Assembly (NCBI GenBank): GCA_020850735.1
Contig: JADZEE010000035.1
Span: 1-50,128, forward strand
Reading direction: 5' to 3'
Length of the DNA stretch: 50,128 nt
Origin: Gammaproteobacteria bacterium
GTDB lineage: Bacteria > Pseudomonadota > Gammaproteobacteria > JADZEE01
The notes beneath the pieces are model-generated. The model had not been told where the DNA came from. It was given only the letters and a program-made list of their open reading frames with translations, and made no database searches. The translations under genes and the position numbers were made by a program. This document shows positions 34,546 to 43,359 of the stretch, piece by piece. Within the stretch, counting starts at the first letter, position 1, and each line of letters opens with the position of its first letter.

Positions 34546-35623
34546 CGTCGTGTTCCTCGTAACGTGCCCGCGCCTGCACGCCGCACATGAGCTCGTAAGC
34601 GACCGTGCCGGCCCCGGCCGCAATCTCGTCCACCGCCAGGTCCGCGCCCCACAGCACCACCGGATCGCCGACGACTGCCGCCGGGCAGGCACGCAGATCC
34701 ACGCACAACATGTCCATCGAAGACTTACCGATGATCGGCACGCGCGTGCCGTTGACCAGCGCCGGCGTACCCGACGGCGCGTGGCGCGGATAGCCGTCAC
34801 CGTAACCCATCGCGACGATACCGATCGGCATCGCCTGCGGACACGTCCACGTCCCGCCGTAGCCGATCCGGGCGCCGGCGGCCACGTGCTTCACGGCAAT
34901 GAGCTCCGATCGCAGGGTCATCACCGCTCGCAGGCCGAGATCGGCGGCGCTGCGCCCTGCCAGCGGCGCGCCGCCGTACAGCATCAGCCCGGGGCGAACC
35001 CAGTCACGGTGCGTATCGGGCCAGGCGGCGATGCCGGCGGAGTTGGCGATCGAATGCTCGCCCTCGCTCCCGGCGGTGGCGCGATCGTAGGCCTGGAGCT
35101 GTGCCGCTACCGACGGCGCGCCCGGCGTGTAGGCGCTGGCGAGCTGGGTCATGAAACGCAGTGGCCGAGCGACCGCCGGCAGGGCGCACAGGCGCGCGGC
35201 CACGGTGCGAACCTGCGCGGGCGCAAAGCCGAGGCGGTGCATGCCCGAATCCACCTTGACCCAGACCCGCACGGGCTCACCGCCGCCGGCGCGCGCGAGC
35301 ATCTCGATCTGGTCCGGGCGGTGCACGACGGTTTCGAGCCGGGCCCGGCGGATGGTGGCGATCTCGCCGGCGCAAAAAGCGCCCTCGAGCAGTACGATCG
35401 GCGCCGCGACGCCCGCGTCGCGCAGACCCATCGCCTCCTCCACGCAGGCGACCCCGAACGCGTCCGCCCCGGCAAAGGCTCGTGCCATGCGCACGAGGCC
35501 ATGACCGTAGGCGTCAGCCTTGACCACGGCCATGACCCGGCTGTGCGGCGCTAGCCGGCGCACGAGCGCGAGATTGCTGCGGGCGGCAGCGAGATCGATG
35601 ACGACCCGGGCTGGACGCGCCAT
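34532..35623 (-). CDS. alr: Alanine racemase
   Basis: The 363-residue PLP enzyme interconverts L- and D-alanine for peptidoglycan. The PLP-binding lysine is in VMAVVKADAYGHGL near residue 34. The second catalytic residue is the Tyr in ARIGYGGTW, and the domain ends with the C-terminal barrel segment GKSSMDMLCVDL. It sits between dnaB (61 bases upstream) and radA (overlapping) on the minus strand. This dnaB-alr order is well conserved in gammaproteobacteria. Identity is certain; it could be the only alanine racemase, but that cannot be seen from one window. Confidence 0.96.
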   Translation of the reverse strand: MARPARVVIDLAAARSNLALVRRLAPHSRVMAVVKADAYGHGLVRMARAFAGADAFGVACVEEAMGLRDAGVAAPIVLLEGAFCAGEIATIRRARLETVVHRPDQIEMLARAGGGEPVRVWVKVDSGMHRLGFAPAQVRTVAARLCALPAVARPLRFMTQLASAYTPGAPSVAAQLQAYDRATAGSEGEHSIANSAGIAAWPDTHRDWVRPGLMLYGGAPLAGRSAADLGLRAVMTLRSELIAVKHVAAGARIGYGGTWTCPQAMPIGIVAMGYGDGYPRHAPSGTPALVNGTRVPIIGKSSMDMLCVDLRACPAAVVGDPVVLWGADLAVDEIAAGAGTVAYELMCGVQARARYEEHDGGQG

Positions 35624-35683
35624 CCGTGTCAGCGGTCGCGGCGCACCGCCGGCACCACACGGCGGCTGCCCGCCGCCAGCGGC

Positions 35684-37069
35684 TCAGCCGTAGCCGTACT
35701 CGTCATTGGCGAGGTTTTCGAACGTGGTGTACTGGCCCAGGAATGCGAGCCGCACTTTGCCGATCGGTCCGTTGCGCTGTTTGCCGATGATGATCTCGGC
35801 AATGCCCTTGTCGTTGCTGTCCTCGTTGTAGACCTCGTCGCGGTAAATGAACACGATGACGTCCGCATCCTGTTCGATGGCGCCCGATTCACGCAGATCC
35901 GACATCTGCGGGCGTTTGTCCGTACGACTCTCTAAGCTGCGGTTGAGCTGGGACAGGGCTATTACCGGCACGTCCAGCTCGCGTGCGAGGGCCTTGAGCG
36001 ATCGCGATACCTCGGAAATCTCGGTGGCGCGATTCTCTTTGGTGCCGGGTACCTGCATGAGCTGCAGGTAGTCGACCAGCACCATGCCGAGATCGTGCTC
36101 GCGCTTGATGCGCCGGCAGCGCGCGCGCAGGTCACCGGGCGTGAGCGCGGGCGTGTCGTCGACGAAGATGCTGGCTTCCGAAAGCAGGGTCACCGCCGAG
36201 GTCAGGCGCGGCCAGTCATCATCGGCGAGCTTGCCGGTACGCACCTTGTGCTGATCGATACGCCCGAGCGAGGCAATCATGCGCATGGCGAGCTGCTCAC
36301 CGGGCATCTCCATGCTGAACACGGCGACGGTGCTCCTCGCCTTGATGGCCGCCTCCGTGGCGAGATTGAGGGCAAACGCGGTCTTGCCCATCGACGGCCG
36401 GCCGGCGACGATGATGAGGTCTCCCCGCTGCAGACCCGAGGTCTTGTTGTCGAGCTCGTAGAAACCCGTCGGCACGCCGGTGATCGCCGTGCCCTGCTCG
36501 TACAGCGTGTCGATGCGTTCGACCGCAGCCACCAGCAGATCCTTGATGCCGCGCACGCGGTTGCGGGCGCGCGCGTGCTGGTCGGCGATTTGGAATACGC
36601 GCTGCTCGGCGCCGTCGAGGAGCTCGGCGCTGGCGCGACCCTCGGGATTGAAGCCGCTGTCGGCGATCTCGGTGCCGGCGCGGATGAGCTGGCGCAGCAC
36701 GGAACGCTCGCGGACGATGTCGGCGTAGGCGCCGATGTTGGCCGCGCTCGGGGTGTTCTCCGCGAGCCGGGCGAGAAAAGGCAGACCGCCGGCCTGTTCG
36801 AGCTGGCCGTGGTGCTCGAGCCATTCGGCCACTGTGACCACGTCGCAGGGCTTGGCGTCGTTGGCCAGGGCGCTCAGGGAGCGGAACACCAGGCGATGAT
36901 CGCCGCGGTAGAAGTCGGCCTCGTTGACGCGCTCGGCGACGCGGATCCAGGCCTCGTTGTCGATCATCACGCCGCCGAGCACCGCTTGCTCGGCTTCGAT
37001 CGAGTGCGGCGGTATCTTCAGCGCTTCGACCGGCCCCGGACGGGGTTCCGGGAAGGCGTTCTTTTCCAT
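35684..37069 (-). CDS. dnaB: Replicative DNA helicase DnaB
   Basis: This 461-residue hexameric helicase unwinds DNA ahead of the replisome. The N-terminal primase-interacting domain includes IPPHSIEAEQAVLGGVMID. The RecA-like motor holds Walker A GRPSMGKTAFALN near 210, Walker B VLVDYLQLM, and the later SQLNRSLESR and ESGAIEQDADVI motifs. No intein interrupts the motor, and length is normal. It follows rplI on the minus strand after a 122-base gap in which I see no terminator. An in-frame ATG with typical N-terminus MEKNAFPEP supports the start. Confidence 0.97.
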   Translation of the reverse strand: MEKNAFPEPRPGPVEALKIPPHSIEAEQAVLGGVMIDNEAWIRVAERVNEADFYRGDHRLVFRSLSALANDAKPCDVVTVAEWLEHHGQLEQAGGLPFLARLAENTPSAANIGAYADIVRERSVLRQLIRAGTEIADSGFNPEGRASAELLDGAEQRVFQIADQHARARNRVRGIKDLLVAAVERIDTLYEQGTAITGVPTGFYELDNKTSGLQRGDLIIVAGRPSMGKTAFALNLATEAAIKARSTVAVFSMEMPGEQLAMRMIASLGRIDQHKVRTGKLADDDWPRLTSAVTLLSEASIFVDDTPALTPGDLRARCRRIKREHDLGMVLVDYLQLMQVPGTKENRATEISEVSRSLKALARELDVPVIALSQLNRSLESRTDKRPQMSDLRESGAIEQDADVIVFIYRDEVYNEDSNDKGIAEIIIGKQRNGPIGKVRLAFLGQYTTFENLANDEYGYG

Positions 37070-37191
37070 GGTGCGGTGTCGGCTTCGGTCAGCGGCCCGG
37101 CAAGGGCCGGGCGAGTGAGTCGGGTCCGGGCACGGTATTCGCGACCGGACCCTATGCTAACGCGGGCGACGCCGGGAAGGGAGTTATGCCG

Positions 37192-37659
37192 TCACGGTTG
37201 CGGCGCAGGTTCCTCTTCGGCAACCACGTGGACGGTGATACTGGCATTCACGTCCGGATGCAGGTGCAGACCGACGACGTGCGTGCCGACCTCGCGCAGG
37301 GATCCCTCCGGCAGGCGCAGCTCGCGCCGCTCGATTTCGATGCCGGCCACAGCGAGAGCATCGGCGATATCGGTGGTGCCGACCGAGCCGAACAACCGGC
37401 CCTCGCCGCCGGCGCGGGCGATGACGGTGACGGCGAAACCCTCCACGTGGGCGGCGCGGGCCTGGGCACGGGCGAGCGCGTCGTTCTGAACACGCTCGAG
37501 CTCGGCCCGGCGGGCTTCGAAAGCGGCCACGTTCGCCGGCGTGGCGGCCACCGCCTTTTTCTGCGGAATGAGGTAGTTACGACCGAATCCCGGCTTGACC
37601 CTGACACGGTCGCCGAGGTTGCCGAGATTTTGCACTTTTTCGAGCAGTATCACTTCCAT
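37192..37659 (-). CDS. rplI: 50S ribosomal protein L9
   Basis: The 155-residue L9 binds the base of the L1 stalk. The start is [17 protein letters not shown] with GAGGA upstream; frames running further upstream lie in the DUF2232 gene and are rejected. The N-terminal domain has the [19 protein letters not shown] signature, followed by the long linker helix and the C-terminal domain ([23 protein letters not shown]). A short acidic/Pro tail ends the protein. It is the last ribosomal gene of the rpsF-rpsR-DUF2232-rplI set. Confidence 0.97.
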   Translation of the reverse strand: MEVILLEKVQNLGNLGDRVRVKPGFGRNYLIPQKKAVAATPANVAAFEARRAELERVQNDALARAQARAAHVEGFAVTVIARAGGEGRLFGSVGTTDIADALAVAGIEIERRELRLPEGSLREVGTHVVGLHLHPDVNASITVHVVAEEEPAPQP

Positions 37660-37688
37660 CGCATCGTTCCTCGTCGTAAGACCAGCCG

Positions 37689-38603
37689 CTACTCGTCGCG
37701 CCGGGCGCGCCCGGCCCCCAATCCGCGCAGGTTCACGAGCGCGTCCGCGGCGCCCACGAGCCCGAGCAGCAGGATCATGTACTGCGGCAGCAGCGCCAGC
37801 ACCACGTACAACAGCACCAGCCAGCCTGTCGCCGTACGCCGGGTCCGCCCCTGATGGTGGACGACCGCGAGCCCCTGAAACATGTACAGCACGGTGACCA
37901 CCAGCAGCAGCTCGGTGCCCAGTCCGAAGCCGCCGCGGATCCCCTGAGCAATCGCGGTCAGCCCCACGACGCCCGCGACATACAGCAGCCCCCGCGGCAG
38001 GGTCAGGACGCAAAACTCCTCGCCGAAGCCGCCAGGATTGTAAAGCAGGGACTGCCACCAGCGGGCCAGCAGCACGGTCCCGAACAGGCTCGTCGCCATG
38101 GCCGCGATCACCAGCCCGGTCATCACCTGCGCGAGGTGGTCCCGCCCCGCCGGGCCGAGCCCCAGCCCGGTGCCGGGTGGCAGCGATTTTTCCAGCGCCG
38201 CCAGCCAGTCGCGCCACATCGCCGTCAGATCTCCACCCGCCAGGTGCAGGCCTATCAGCAGCAGGGCGGACAGCAATCCGACTGCCACCAGCGCCAAGCC
38301 TTGCGCGGAGCTCGCACGCAGCACGGTGGCCACCAGACCGACCGGCAGCCACAGCGCCACGACCATGGCGAGCGCCGGAGCCGGCGATCCGATCGTGAGT
38401 TGCGCCAGCAGCGCCGTGATCAGCGTGGCGCCGAACAGCACCCGCCAACCCTCGCGCGGCCCCTTGCGCAGAACGTACAGGCCGAGCGCGGCGCCGCTCA
38501 GATACGACACCGGTGGCAGCTTCCACGTCAACATGCCCAGCAACCCCGCCACGAAGGCGGCGTGCAGGCGGCTGCGCATGATGTAGTCGGCAAGCGTCCG
38601 CAC
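37689..38603 (-). CDS. DUF2232-type inner-membrane protein
   Basis: This 304-residue protein has eight or more hydrophobic segments and almost no soluble region. It lies between rpsR and rplI, the place where many gammaproteobacteria other than enterics carry a DUF2232/YybS-like membrane protein. Segments such as [13 protein letters not shown] and [18 protein letters not shown] fit that family. Function is unknown; distant members resemble energy-coupling-factor S-like membrane proteins. The gap to rplI is only 29 bases, so it is probably co-transcribed with the ribosomal genes. Confidence 0.82.
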   Translation of the reverse strand: MRTLADYIMRSRLHAAFVAGLLGMLTWKLPPVSYLSGAALGLYVLRKGPREGWRVLFGATLITALLAQLTIGSPAPALAMVVALWLPVGLVATVLRASSAQGLALVAVGLLSALLLIGLHLAGGDLTAMWRDWLAALEKSLPPGTGLGLGPAGRDHLAQVMTGLVIAAMATSLFGTVLLARWWQSLLYNPGGFGEEFCVLTLPRGLLYVAGVVGLTAIAQGIRGGFGLGTELLLVVTVLYMFQGLAVVHHQGRTRRTATGWLVLLYVVLALLPQYMILLLGLVGAADALVNLRGLGAGRARRDE

Positions 38604-38651
38604 GGAATCGATGACCGCGCCACGAGGTCCTCCCGCGGCGCAGCGAACTGC

Positions 38652-38876
38652 CTAATGCGAGTCGCTGTACGGCAGCAGGGCCAGAAATCGCGCCCGCTTG
38701 ATAGCCGTCGCCAGTTGTCGCTGGTAGCGCGCCTTGGTTCCCGAGATCCGGCTCGGTACGATCTTGGAGCTTTCGGTGACGTACTGCTTGAGGGTGTTGA
38801 GATCCTTGTAATCAATCTCCTTCACGCCCTCGACGGTAAATCGGCAATAGCGCTTGCGGCGGAAAAATCTGGCCAT
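38652..38876 (-). CDS. rpsR: 30S ribosomal protein S18
   Basis: This 74-residue S18 begins [14 protein letters not shown] and contains the conserved [35 protein letters not shown] block, ending in [11 protein letters not shown]. Its Cys11 is the only cysteine. It forms a heterodimer with S6 on the 30S platform and is encoded 27 bases after rpsF. Length and sequence are normal. Confidence 0.98.
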   Translation of the reverse strand: MARFFRRKRYCRFTVEGVKEIDYKDLNTLKQYVTESSKIVPSRISGTKARYQRQLATAIKRARFLALLPYSDSH

Positions 38877-38903
38877 GTTCCTGTCCTCCGGGTTCCGATC
38901 CGA

Positions 38904-39377
38904 TCAGGGCTGTTCGCCCGCGGGCTCGTCGGCGTCGTCATCATCGTCCGCCCGCTCTTCTACGCGATCGCCTCGATCCTCGCGATCGCCGCGGTCCCCC
39001 CGTTCGCCGCGCTCGCCCCGCTCTCCGCGATCGCCGCGGCCGGAGTCACCGTTTTCGTCGCGCGCCTTGACCAGCGGCGAAGGCTCCGTGTCGGCCTGAT
39101 TGCGGCGGATCACCAGGTGGCGGATGACCGCGTCGTTGAAGCGAAAAGCGCTCTCGATCTCGGCGAGCGGACCACCATTGCACTCGATGTTCATGAGCAC
39201 ATAGTGAGCCTTGTGGATCTTGTTGATCGGAAATGCGAGCTGGCGACGGCCCCAGTCCTCGAGACGGTGCACGGTGCCACCATCGTTTTCGATGATCGAG
39301 CGGTACTTGTCGATCATGGCGCCGACCTGTTCGCTCTGGTCCGGGTGGACCAGGAACACGATTTCATAATGCCGCAT
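38904..39377 (-). CDS. rpsF: 30S ribosomal protein S6 with long charged C-terminal tail
   Basis: The core (residues 1-100) is ordinary S6: [42 protein letters not shown], and [14 protein letters not shown]. After residue ~103 the protein carries an unusually long charged tail of Arg-Gly-Asp/Glu triplets ([21 protein letters not shown]) and then an acidic run [13 protein letters not shown]. Total length is 157 against about 131-135 in E. coli. E. coli S6 ends in Glu residues that RimK extends; this tail ends differently. A GGAG site precedes the ATG, and a good promoter lies 90 bases upstream. The triplet run is encoded by GC-rich near-repeats. Confidence 0.96.
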   Translation of the reverse strand: MRHYEIVFLVHPDQSEQVGAMIDKYRSIIENDGGTVHRLEDWGRRQLAFPINKIHKAHYVLMNIECNGGPLAEIESAFRFNDAVIRHLVIRRNQADTEPSPLVKARDENGDSGRGDRGERGERGERGDRGDREDRGDRVEERADDDDDADEPAGEQP

Positions 39378-39466
39378 GGAGGCTCCTCACGGTTTGGCAG
39401 CCTCCCGCCGGCACGCGGTGAGGCAAGGGGCCGAGCCGGGACCATCCCGGCCTGCAAAGGGCGCGA

Positions 39467-39495
39467 ATTGTAAGCCAGACAGGGGTTGCCGGCAA
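39467..39495 (-). promoter_or_regulatory. Sigma70-type promoter for the rpsF-rpsR-DUF2232-rplI operon
   Basis: On the minus strand TTGCCG and TACAAT are separated by exactly 17 bases. The leader to the rpsF start would be about 80 bases. The site lies in the gap between rlmB and rpsF, so the ribosomal genes need not depend on rnr-rlmB transcription. Confidence 0.6.
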
Positions 39496-39537
39496 ATGCG
39501 CCCGGCGACCGGGTGGGGAGAGACCCGCGATCAGGCG

Positions 39538-40284
39538 TCAGCCGGCAGCGGCCCGCTGGCGCAGAGTCTCGTACAGGCACACCGCCGCGGCCACCGACAC
39601 GTTCAGGCTCTCCACGGCGCCGAGCATGGGGATCGCGGCGGCGAGATCACAATGCTCGCGGGTCAGGCGTCGCAGGCCCTGATCCTCGGCGCCCAGCACC
39701 AGCGCCAGCGGTCCGGTCAGATCCGTGCCGTACAGGCTGCGCGCATCCTCGCCGCTCACCGCGATCCGGCGTATACCCCGCTCGGCGAGCCCGGACAGGG
39801 CACGGGCGAGGTTGCTCACCTGCACGAATGGGGTCAGCTCCGCTGCGCCGCTCGCTGCCTTGCGTGCCGCGGGCGTCAACCCGGCACCACGGTGGCGTGG
39901 CACGACCAGCGCCGTCGCCCCGACCGCGTTGACGGTGCGCAGGCAGGCACCGATGTTGTGCGGATCGTTGACGCCGTCGAGCATCAGCACGAGCGGCACG
40001 TCGGCGGCTTCGACCAGCGCGTACAGGTCGGCCTCCTCCAGCGCGGCGACCGGCCGCTGGCGCAGCACCACACCCTGATGGTGCCCGTCCCCGGCGAGGC
40101 GATCGAGCGTGCGCCGCGGCACCCGCTGCGCGCTCACCCCCGCCGCGGCCGCAAGCGCCACTATCGCCGCGAGCGCGTCGCGATCAGCCCCGTCGAGCAG
40201 CCACAGCTCGAGCGCCCGCTCGGGCGCGGCAGCGAGCGCGTGGCGCACCGGGTGTACGCCGACGACGAGGTCAGTTACGACCAC
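39538..40284 (-). CDS. rlmB: 23S rRNA (guanosine-2'-O-)-methyltransferase RlmB
   Basis: This 248-residue SPOUT (TrmH) methyltransferase modifies G2251 of 23S rRNA. The GTG start gives MVVTDLVVGVHPVRHAL; upstream in-frame residues lie within rnr and are not family-like. The N-terminal substrate-binding domain runs to about 95. SPOUT motifs are VLMLDGVNDPHNIGACLRTVNAVG (motif 1 Asn-Arg), LALVLGAEDQGLRRL (motif 2), and IPMLGAVESLNVSVAAAVCLYE (motif 3). It overlaps rnr by 14 bases, matching the usual rnr-rlmB operon. Confidence 0.95.
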   Translation of the reverse strand: MVVTDLVVGVHPVRHALAAAPERALELWLLDGADRDALAAIVALAAAAGVSAQRVPRRTLDRLAGDGHHQGVVLRQRPVAALEEADLYALVEAADVPLVLMLDGVNDPHNIGACLRTVNAVGATALVVPRHRGAGLTPAARKAASGAAELTPFVQVSNLARALSGLAERGIRRIAVSGEDARSLYGTDLTGPLALVLGAEDQGLRRLTREHCDLAAAIPMLGAVESLNVSVAAAVCLYETLRQRAAAG

Positions 40285-42508
40285 TGCGGTGTTTGCCCTT
40301 GCGTGTCGCGCGCGATCCACGCGGTGTGACGTCGGCCAGCTCGAAGTCGATTTTCCGGTCGTCGAGGTCCACACGCGTGAGACGCACACGCACCGGATCC
40401 GCCAGCCGGTAGACGCGGCCGCTGCGCTCACCGCTGAGGCGATGACCGACCGGATCGAAATGGTAATAATCATTGGGCAACGAGGTCACGTGCACCAGTC
40501 CCTCGACGTAAACCTCGCGCAGTTCGACGAAGATGCCAAAACCGGTCACCGCGCTGATCACGCCATCGAAGCACTCGCCGACACGGTCGCTCATGTACTC
40601 GCATTTCAGCCACGCATTCACGTCGCGCGTCGCCTCGTCGGCACGCCGCTCGGTCATGGGACAGTGATCGCCGAGCGCTTTCAGGGCCTGGGAATCGTAA
40701 GGCCAGTTCCGCTGGGCGCGCCGGCGCAGGCGCTGGCGGATCGCGCGGTGCACGAGCAGATCCGGGTAGCGGCGGATAGGCGAAGTGAAATGGGTGTAAG
40801 CCTCGAGCGCGAGTCCGAAATGACCGGCGATGTCCGGCGCGTAGACTGCGAGTTGCAGACTGCGCAGCAGCACCGTCTGGATGAGATGCCGATCCGGCCG
40901 TTCGCTGATGCTGTCCAGGACACGCGCAAAATCCTTCGGGACCGGTTGCCTGCGCGCCGGGAAGGACAGACCCAGTTCGCCGAGGAATACTTGCAGATCC
41001 TCGAGCTTCTCGGCGCTCGGCGGCTGGTGCACGCGGTACAGGCACGGCTGCTCTTGTACGCGCAGGAAATCCGCCGCGGCCACGTTCGCCGCGATCATGC
41101 ATTCCTCGATGAGTTTGTGCGCGTCGTTGCGTTCGAGCGGCACGATACGCTCTATCTTGCCCTGCTCGTCGAACACGATACGCGACTCGAGGGTGTCGAA
41201 GTCGATGGCGCCGCGTAACACCCGGCGCTTTTTCAGTCGCTGGTAAAGCCGGTACAGGTCGTCGAGGTGCGGGACGAGCGCAGCGTTAGCGGCGCGCGAC
41301 GCTGCGTCGCGATCGACGACGACGCGCGCCACTTCGTCGTAGGTCAGCCGCGCGGCCGAGCGCATCACCGCGTCGAAGAAACGGTAAGCCTTGATCTCAC
41401 CGTGGCGGTCCAGATCGATTTCGCAAGCGAAACACAGGCGTTCCACGTGCGGGTTGAGAGAGCAGATGCCGTTCGAGAGCTCCGGCGGCAGCATCGGGAT
41501 GACGCGGCTCGGGAAATACACGGAGGTGCCACGCGCCTGGGCCTCGGTGTCGAGAGCGGTGCCGGGCTGCACGTAATGGGCGACATCGGCGATGGCGACC
41601 ACGAGCCGAAACCCACCCGGCGTCGGTTCGCAGTACACCGCGTCGTCGAAATCACGCGCGTCGGCGCCGTCGATGGTCACCAGCGGCAGCTCGCGCAGAT
41701 CCTCGCGCCCACGCCGATCCGCCACGCCGACCTCGCGCGCGACCGCGGGCAGCTCGGCCAGCACTTCCGCCGGCCACACGTACGGTACCGCGTGCATGCG
41801 CACCGCGATGTCGATCTCCATGCCCGGCGCCATGTGCTCGCCGAGCACTTCGACGATGCGTCCGAGCGGCTGGCGGTGCGAATCGGGCTGCTCGGTGATG
41901 GCGGCGACTACGATCTGCCCCGGGCGCGCGCCACCGGTCGCATCGGGATGTACGAGCAGATCCTGGCTCAGGCGCGCGTTCGCCGGCACGACGTAGCCGA
42001 TGCCACCCTCGCGAAAATAGCGGCCCACGACCTCGCGGTTGGCGCGATCGAGCACCTCGACGATCGACCCCTGGCGGCGCCCGCGCTGATCGACCCCCGC
42101 CACGCGGGCGACCACCCGATCGCCATGCAGAACACGACGCATTTCCACGGCAGCCAGGAACAGGTCGTCGCCGCCGTCATCCGCGATGAGAAAACCGTAA
42201 CCGTCGCGATGACCGCTGACCCGACCCTGGACGAGATCCATGCGCTGCGGCAGACCGTAGGCACCGCGGCGATTCCGGAACAGCGTGCCGTCGCGCACGA
42301 GCTCGACGAGACGCTGATCGAGGTCGGCGCGCGCGGCCGCGCCGCGCACGCCGAGCACGGCGGCGATCCGCTCGGCCGCAACCGGCCCGCCCATGCCCTC
42401 GAGGCACTTGAGCACGGTCTGTCGGTCCGACGACGGGGTACGACCGCCACCTCGCGGGTCTCGTGCCGACCGCTCGCCGCGACCGTCCTTGCGCTGCCTG
42501 CCCGACAT
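40271..42508 (-). CDS. rnr: Ribonuclease R
   Basis: The 745-residue 3'-5' exoribonuclease degrades structured RNA. In order it shows an N-terminal winged-helix region (TVLKCLEGMGGPVAAERIAAVLGV), cold-shock domains with VQGRVSGHRDGYGFLIADDG, and the RNB catalytic core with TIDGADARDFDDAVYC (the catalytic Asp cluster) and YFPSRVIPMLPPELSNGICSLNP. Next come HFTSPIRRYPDLLVHRAI and a C-terminal S1 domain (FDGVISAVTGFGIFVEL). The basic tail after S1 is short compared with E. coli (813 residues). Its start codon overlaps the -35 of the divergent tRNA-Leu promoter. Confidence 0.97.
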   Translation of the reverse strand: MSGRQRKDGRGERSARDPRGGGRTPSSDRQTVLKCLEGMGGPVAAERIAAVLGVRGAAARADLDQRLVELVRDGTLFRNRRGAYGLPQRMDLVQGRVSGHRDGYGFLIADDGGDDLFLAAVEMRRVLHGDRVVARVAGVDQRGRRQGSIVEVLDRANREVVGRYFREGGIGYVVPANARLSQDLLVHPDATGGARPGQIVVAAITEQPDSHRQPLGRIVEVLGEHMAPGMEIDIAVRMHAVPYVWPAEVLAELPAVAREVGVADRRGREDLRELPLVTIDGADARDFDDAVYCEPTPGGFRLVVAIADVAHYVQPGTALDTEAQARGTSVYFPSRVIPMLPPELSNGICSLNPHVERLCFACEIDLDRHGEIKAYRFFDAVMRSAARLTYDEVARVVVDRDAASRAANAALVPHLDDLYRLYQRLKKRRVLRGAIDFDTLESRIVFDEQGKIERIVPLERNDAHKLIEECMIAANVAAADFLRVQEQPCLYRVHQPPSAEKLEDLQVFLGELGLSFPARRQPVPKDFARVLDSISERPDRHLIQTVLLRSLQLAVYAPDIAGHFGLALEAYTHFTSPIRRYPDLLVHRAIRQRLRRRAQRNWPYDSQALKALGDHCPMTERRADEATRDVNAWLKCEYMSDRVGECFDGVISAVTGFGIFVELREVYVEGLVHVTSLPNDYYHFDPVGHRLSGERSGRVYRLADPVRVRLTRVDLDDRKIDFELADVTPRGSRATRKGKHRSGRN

Positions 42509-42537
42509 TGACTTACGCCGCAGGGGTTGGGTAGATT
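42508..42537 (+). promoter_or_regulatory. Candidate promoter for tRNA-Leu
   Basis: TTGACT (42508-42513) is followed after 18 bases by TAGATT (42532-42537). The predicted start is a few bases before the tRNA, after a GC-rich discriminator (GCGCGC) of the sort linked to stringent control. The -35 touches the rnr start codon on the other strand. Confidence 0.5.
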
Positions 42538-42552
42538 GCGCGCTCCCCGCTT

Positions 42553-42637
42553 GCCGAGGTGGCGGAATTGGTAGACGCGCTGGTTTCAGGTACCAGTGGA
42601 GAGATCCGTGGAGGTTCGAGTCCTCTCCTCGGCACCA
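42553..42637 (+). tRNA. tRNA-Leu (anticodon CAG)
   Basis: An 85-base class II tRNA with encoded CCA. The acceptor stem GCCGAGG pairs with CCTCGGC, followed by discriminator A. The D-loop region is TGGCGGAATTGGTAGACGCG. The anticodon stem CTGGT/ACCAG encloses TTCAGGT, placing CAG in the anticodon. A long variable arm (TGGAGAGATCCGT) and the T-arm GAGGTTCGAGTCCTC complete the fold. It reads CUG, the dominant Leu codon in this GC-rich genome. Confidence 0.96.
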
Positions 42638-42702
42638 TTTCAGTTTTCATCTGGTTCGAACCCCGGCGGTGCGTCAGTCCGGCGACTTCGCTGGCGGACT
42701 GA

Positions 42703-42951
42703 TCAGGCCGACTTTCCGCGAACCGCCCGTTGCGACAGCACCGTGAGCCGTGGGGGCTCCGAGGTGTGCACGCGGCAAACGTGATCATGGCAGACCGGAC
42801 AGGAGTACTCCTGTATGTCGGCCTGCACGCGCGCGCGCGAGACCTCGACGCGGAACACGCAACCGCAGGCGCCGCAGGTCTGTTCGAACACCGCGGTCAG
42901 AATGAATCCGGGCGACGCGGCGATGGTGTCGGTCGCACGCACCGTGCTCAC
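42703..42951 (-). CDS. Small zinc-ribbon hypothetical protein
   Basis: This 82-residue protein contains two cysteine knuckles, CGAC and CPVC, separated by about 30 residues in the frame EQTCGACGCVFRVEV...QEYSCPVCHDHVC, the layout of a zinc ribbon. I do not recognise a specific family. It starts at GTG in GTGA, overlapping the stop of an upstream 31-residue reading frame, which implies translational coupling. It ends about 65 bases from the tRNA-Leu on the opposite strand. Possible roles include nucleic-acid binding or protein contacts; nothing in the sequence decides. Confidence 0.62.
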   Translation of the reverse strand: MSTVRATDTIAASPGFILTAVFEQTCGACGCVFRVEVSRARVQADIQEYSCPVCHDHVCRVHTSEPPRLTVLSQRAVRGKSA

Positions 42952-43043
42952 GCTCGCCTCCGGGCGACGGCGTCCCGACTGCGGTGATATCCGTACGACT
43001 CGAGCGCCGCAAACACGCGGCCGTGGATCATCGTGAACGTCAT
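42948..43043 (-). CDS. 31-residue small protein coupled to zinc-ribbon gene
   Basis: A very short frame begins MTFTMIHGRVFAALESYGYH and ends in a basic RDAVARRRA tail. Its ATG is preceded by GGAGGAGAAA, one of the strongest ribosome sites in this window, and its stop overlaps the GTG of the zinc-ribbon gene. It could be a leader peptide that drives translation of the next gene, or a genuine small protein. Similarity cannot be judged by eye. Confidence 0.5.
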   Translation of the reverse strand: MTFTMIHGRVFAALESYGYHRSRDAVARRRA

Positions 43044-43359
43044 TTTCTCCTCCATCACCAGTCTCCCCGGCCGGGCTCGGCGGTCACCGGGGCACCGCGG
43101 TCGCGGCGCATGGTCTGATGGTGACATCGCCGCAGTATCGAAACGCACATCGGGGAGCGTGGCGTGTGGCCGGCACACGCCGGGCGCGAACCACCAGCCC
43201 GGCCTCCGGCCCCTGCTGCACGAGCGGGACAGGCCCGCTGGACTAGGCACGGTAGCATCCCGGGGCTTCGCTGGCCAGAAACGACTGCGGGTCCGGGTCA
43301 CGCGCGCGGCGGCGGCAGGCACGGCGGACCCGGGCGCGGCAGTACAATAGCGGCCGCCG
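43044..43359. other. Non-coding gap between small-protein pair and hrpB
   Basis: These 316 bases show no credible gene. The right end holds TACAAT (43342-43347), a candidate -10 only 12 bases before the hrpB ATG, which would make the hrpB transcript nearly leaderless. The left end holds the strong ribosome site of the small minus-strand frame. No repeat or RNA fold was recognised between them. Confidence 0.4.

Noticed and set aside
33178..34800. RadA starting about 85 codons further upstream
   Set aside because: The extra residues lie inside alr and lack RadA similarity; GTG at 34545 precedes the zinc-finger N-terminus directly.
37192..38526. L9 with a 289-residue N-terminal extension
   Set aside because: The extension is antisense-like translation of the DUF2232 gene in another frame; MEVILLEK with its own ribosome site is the true L9 start.
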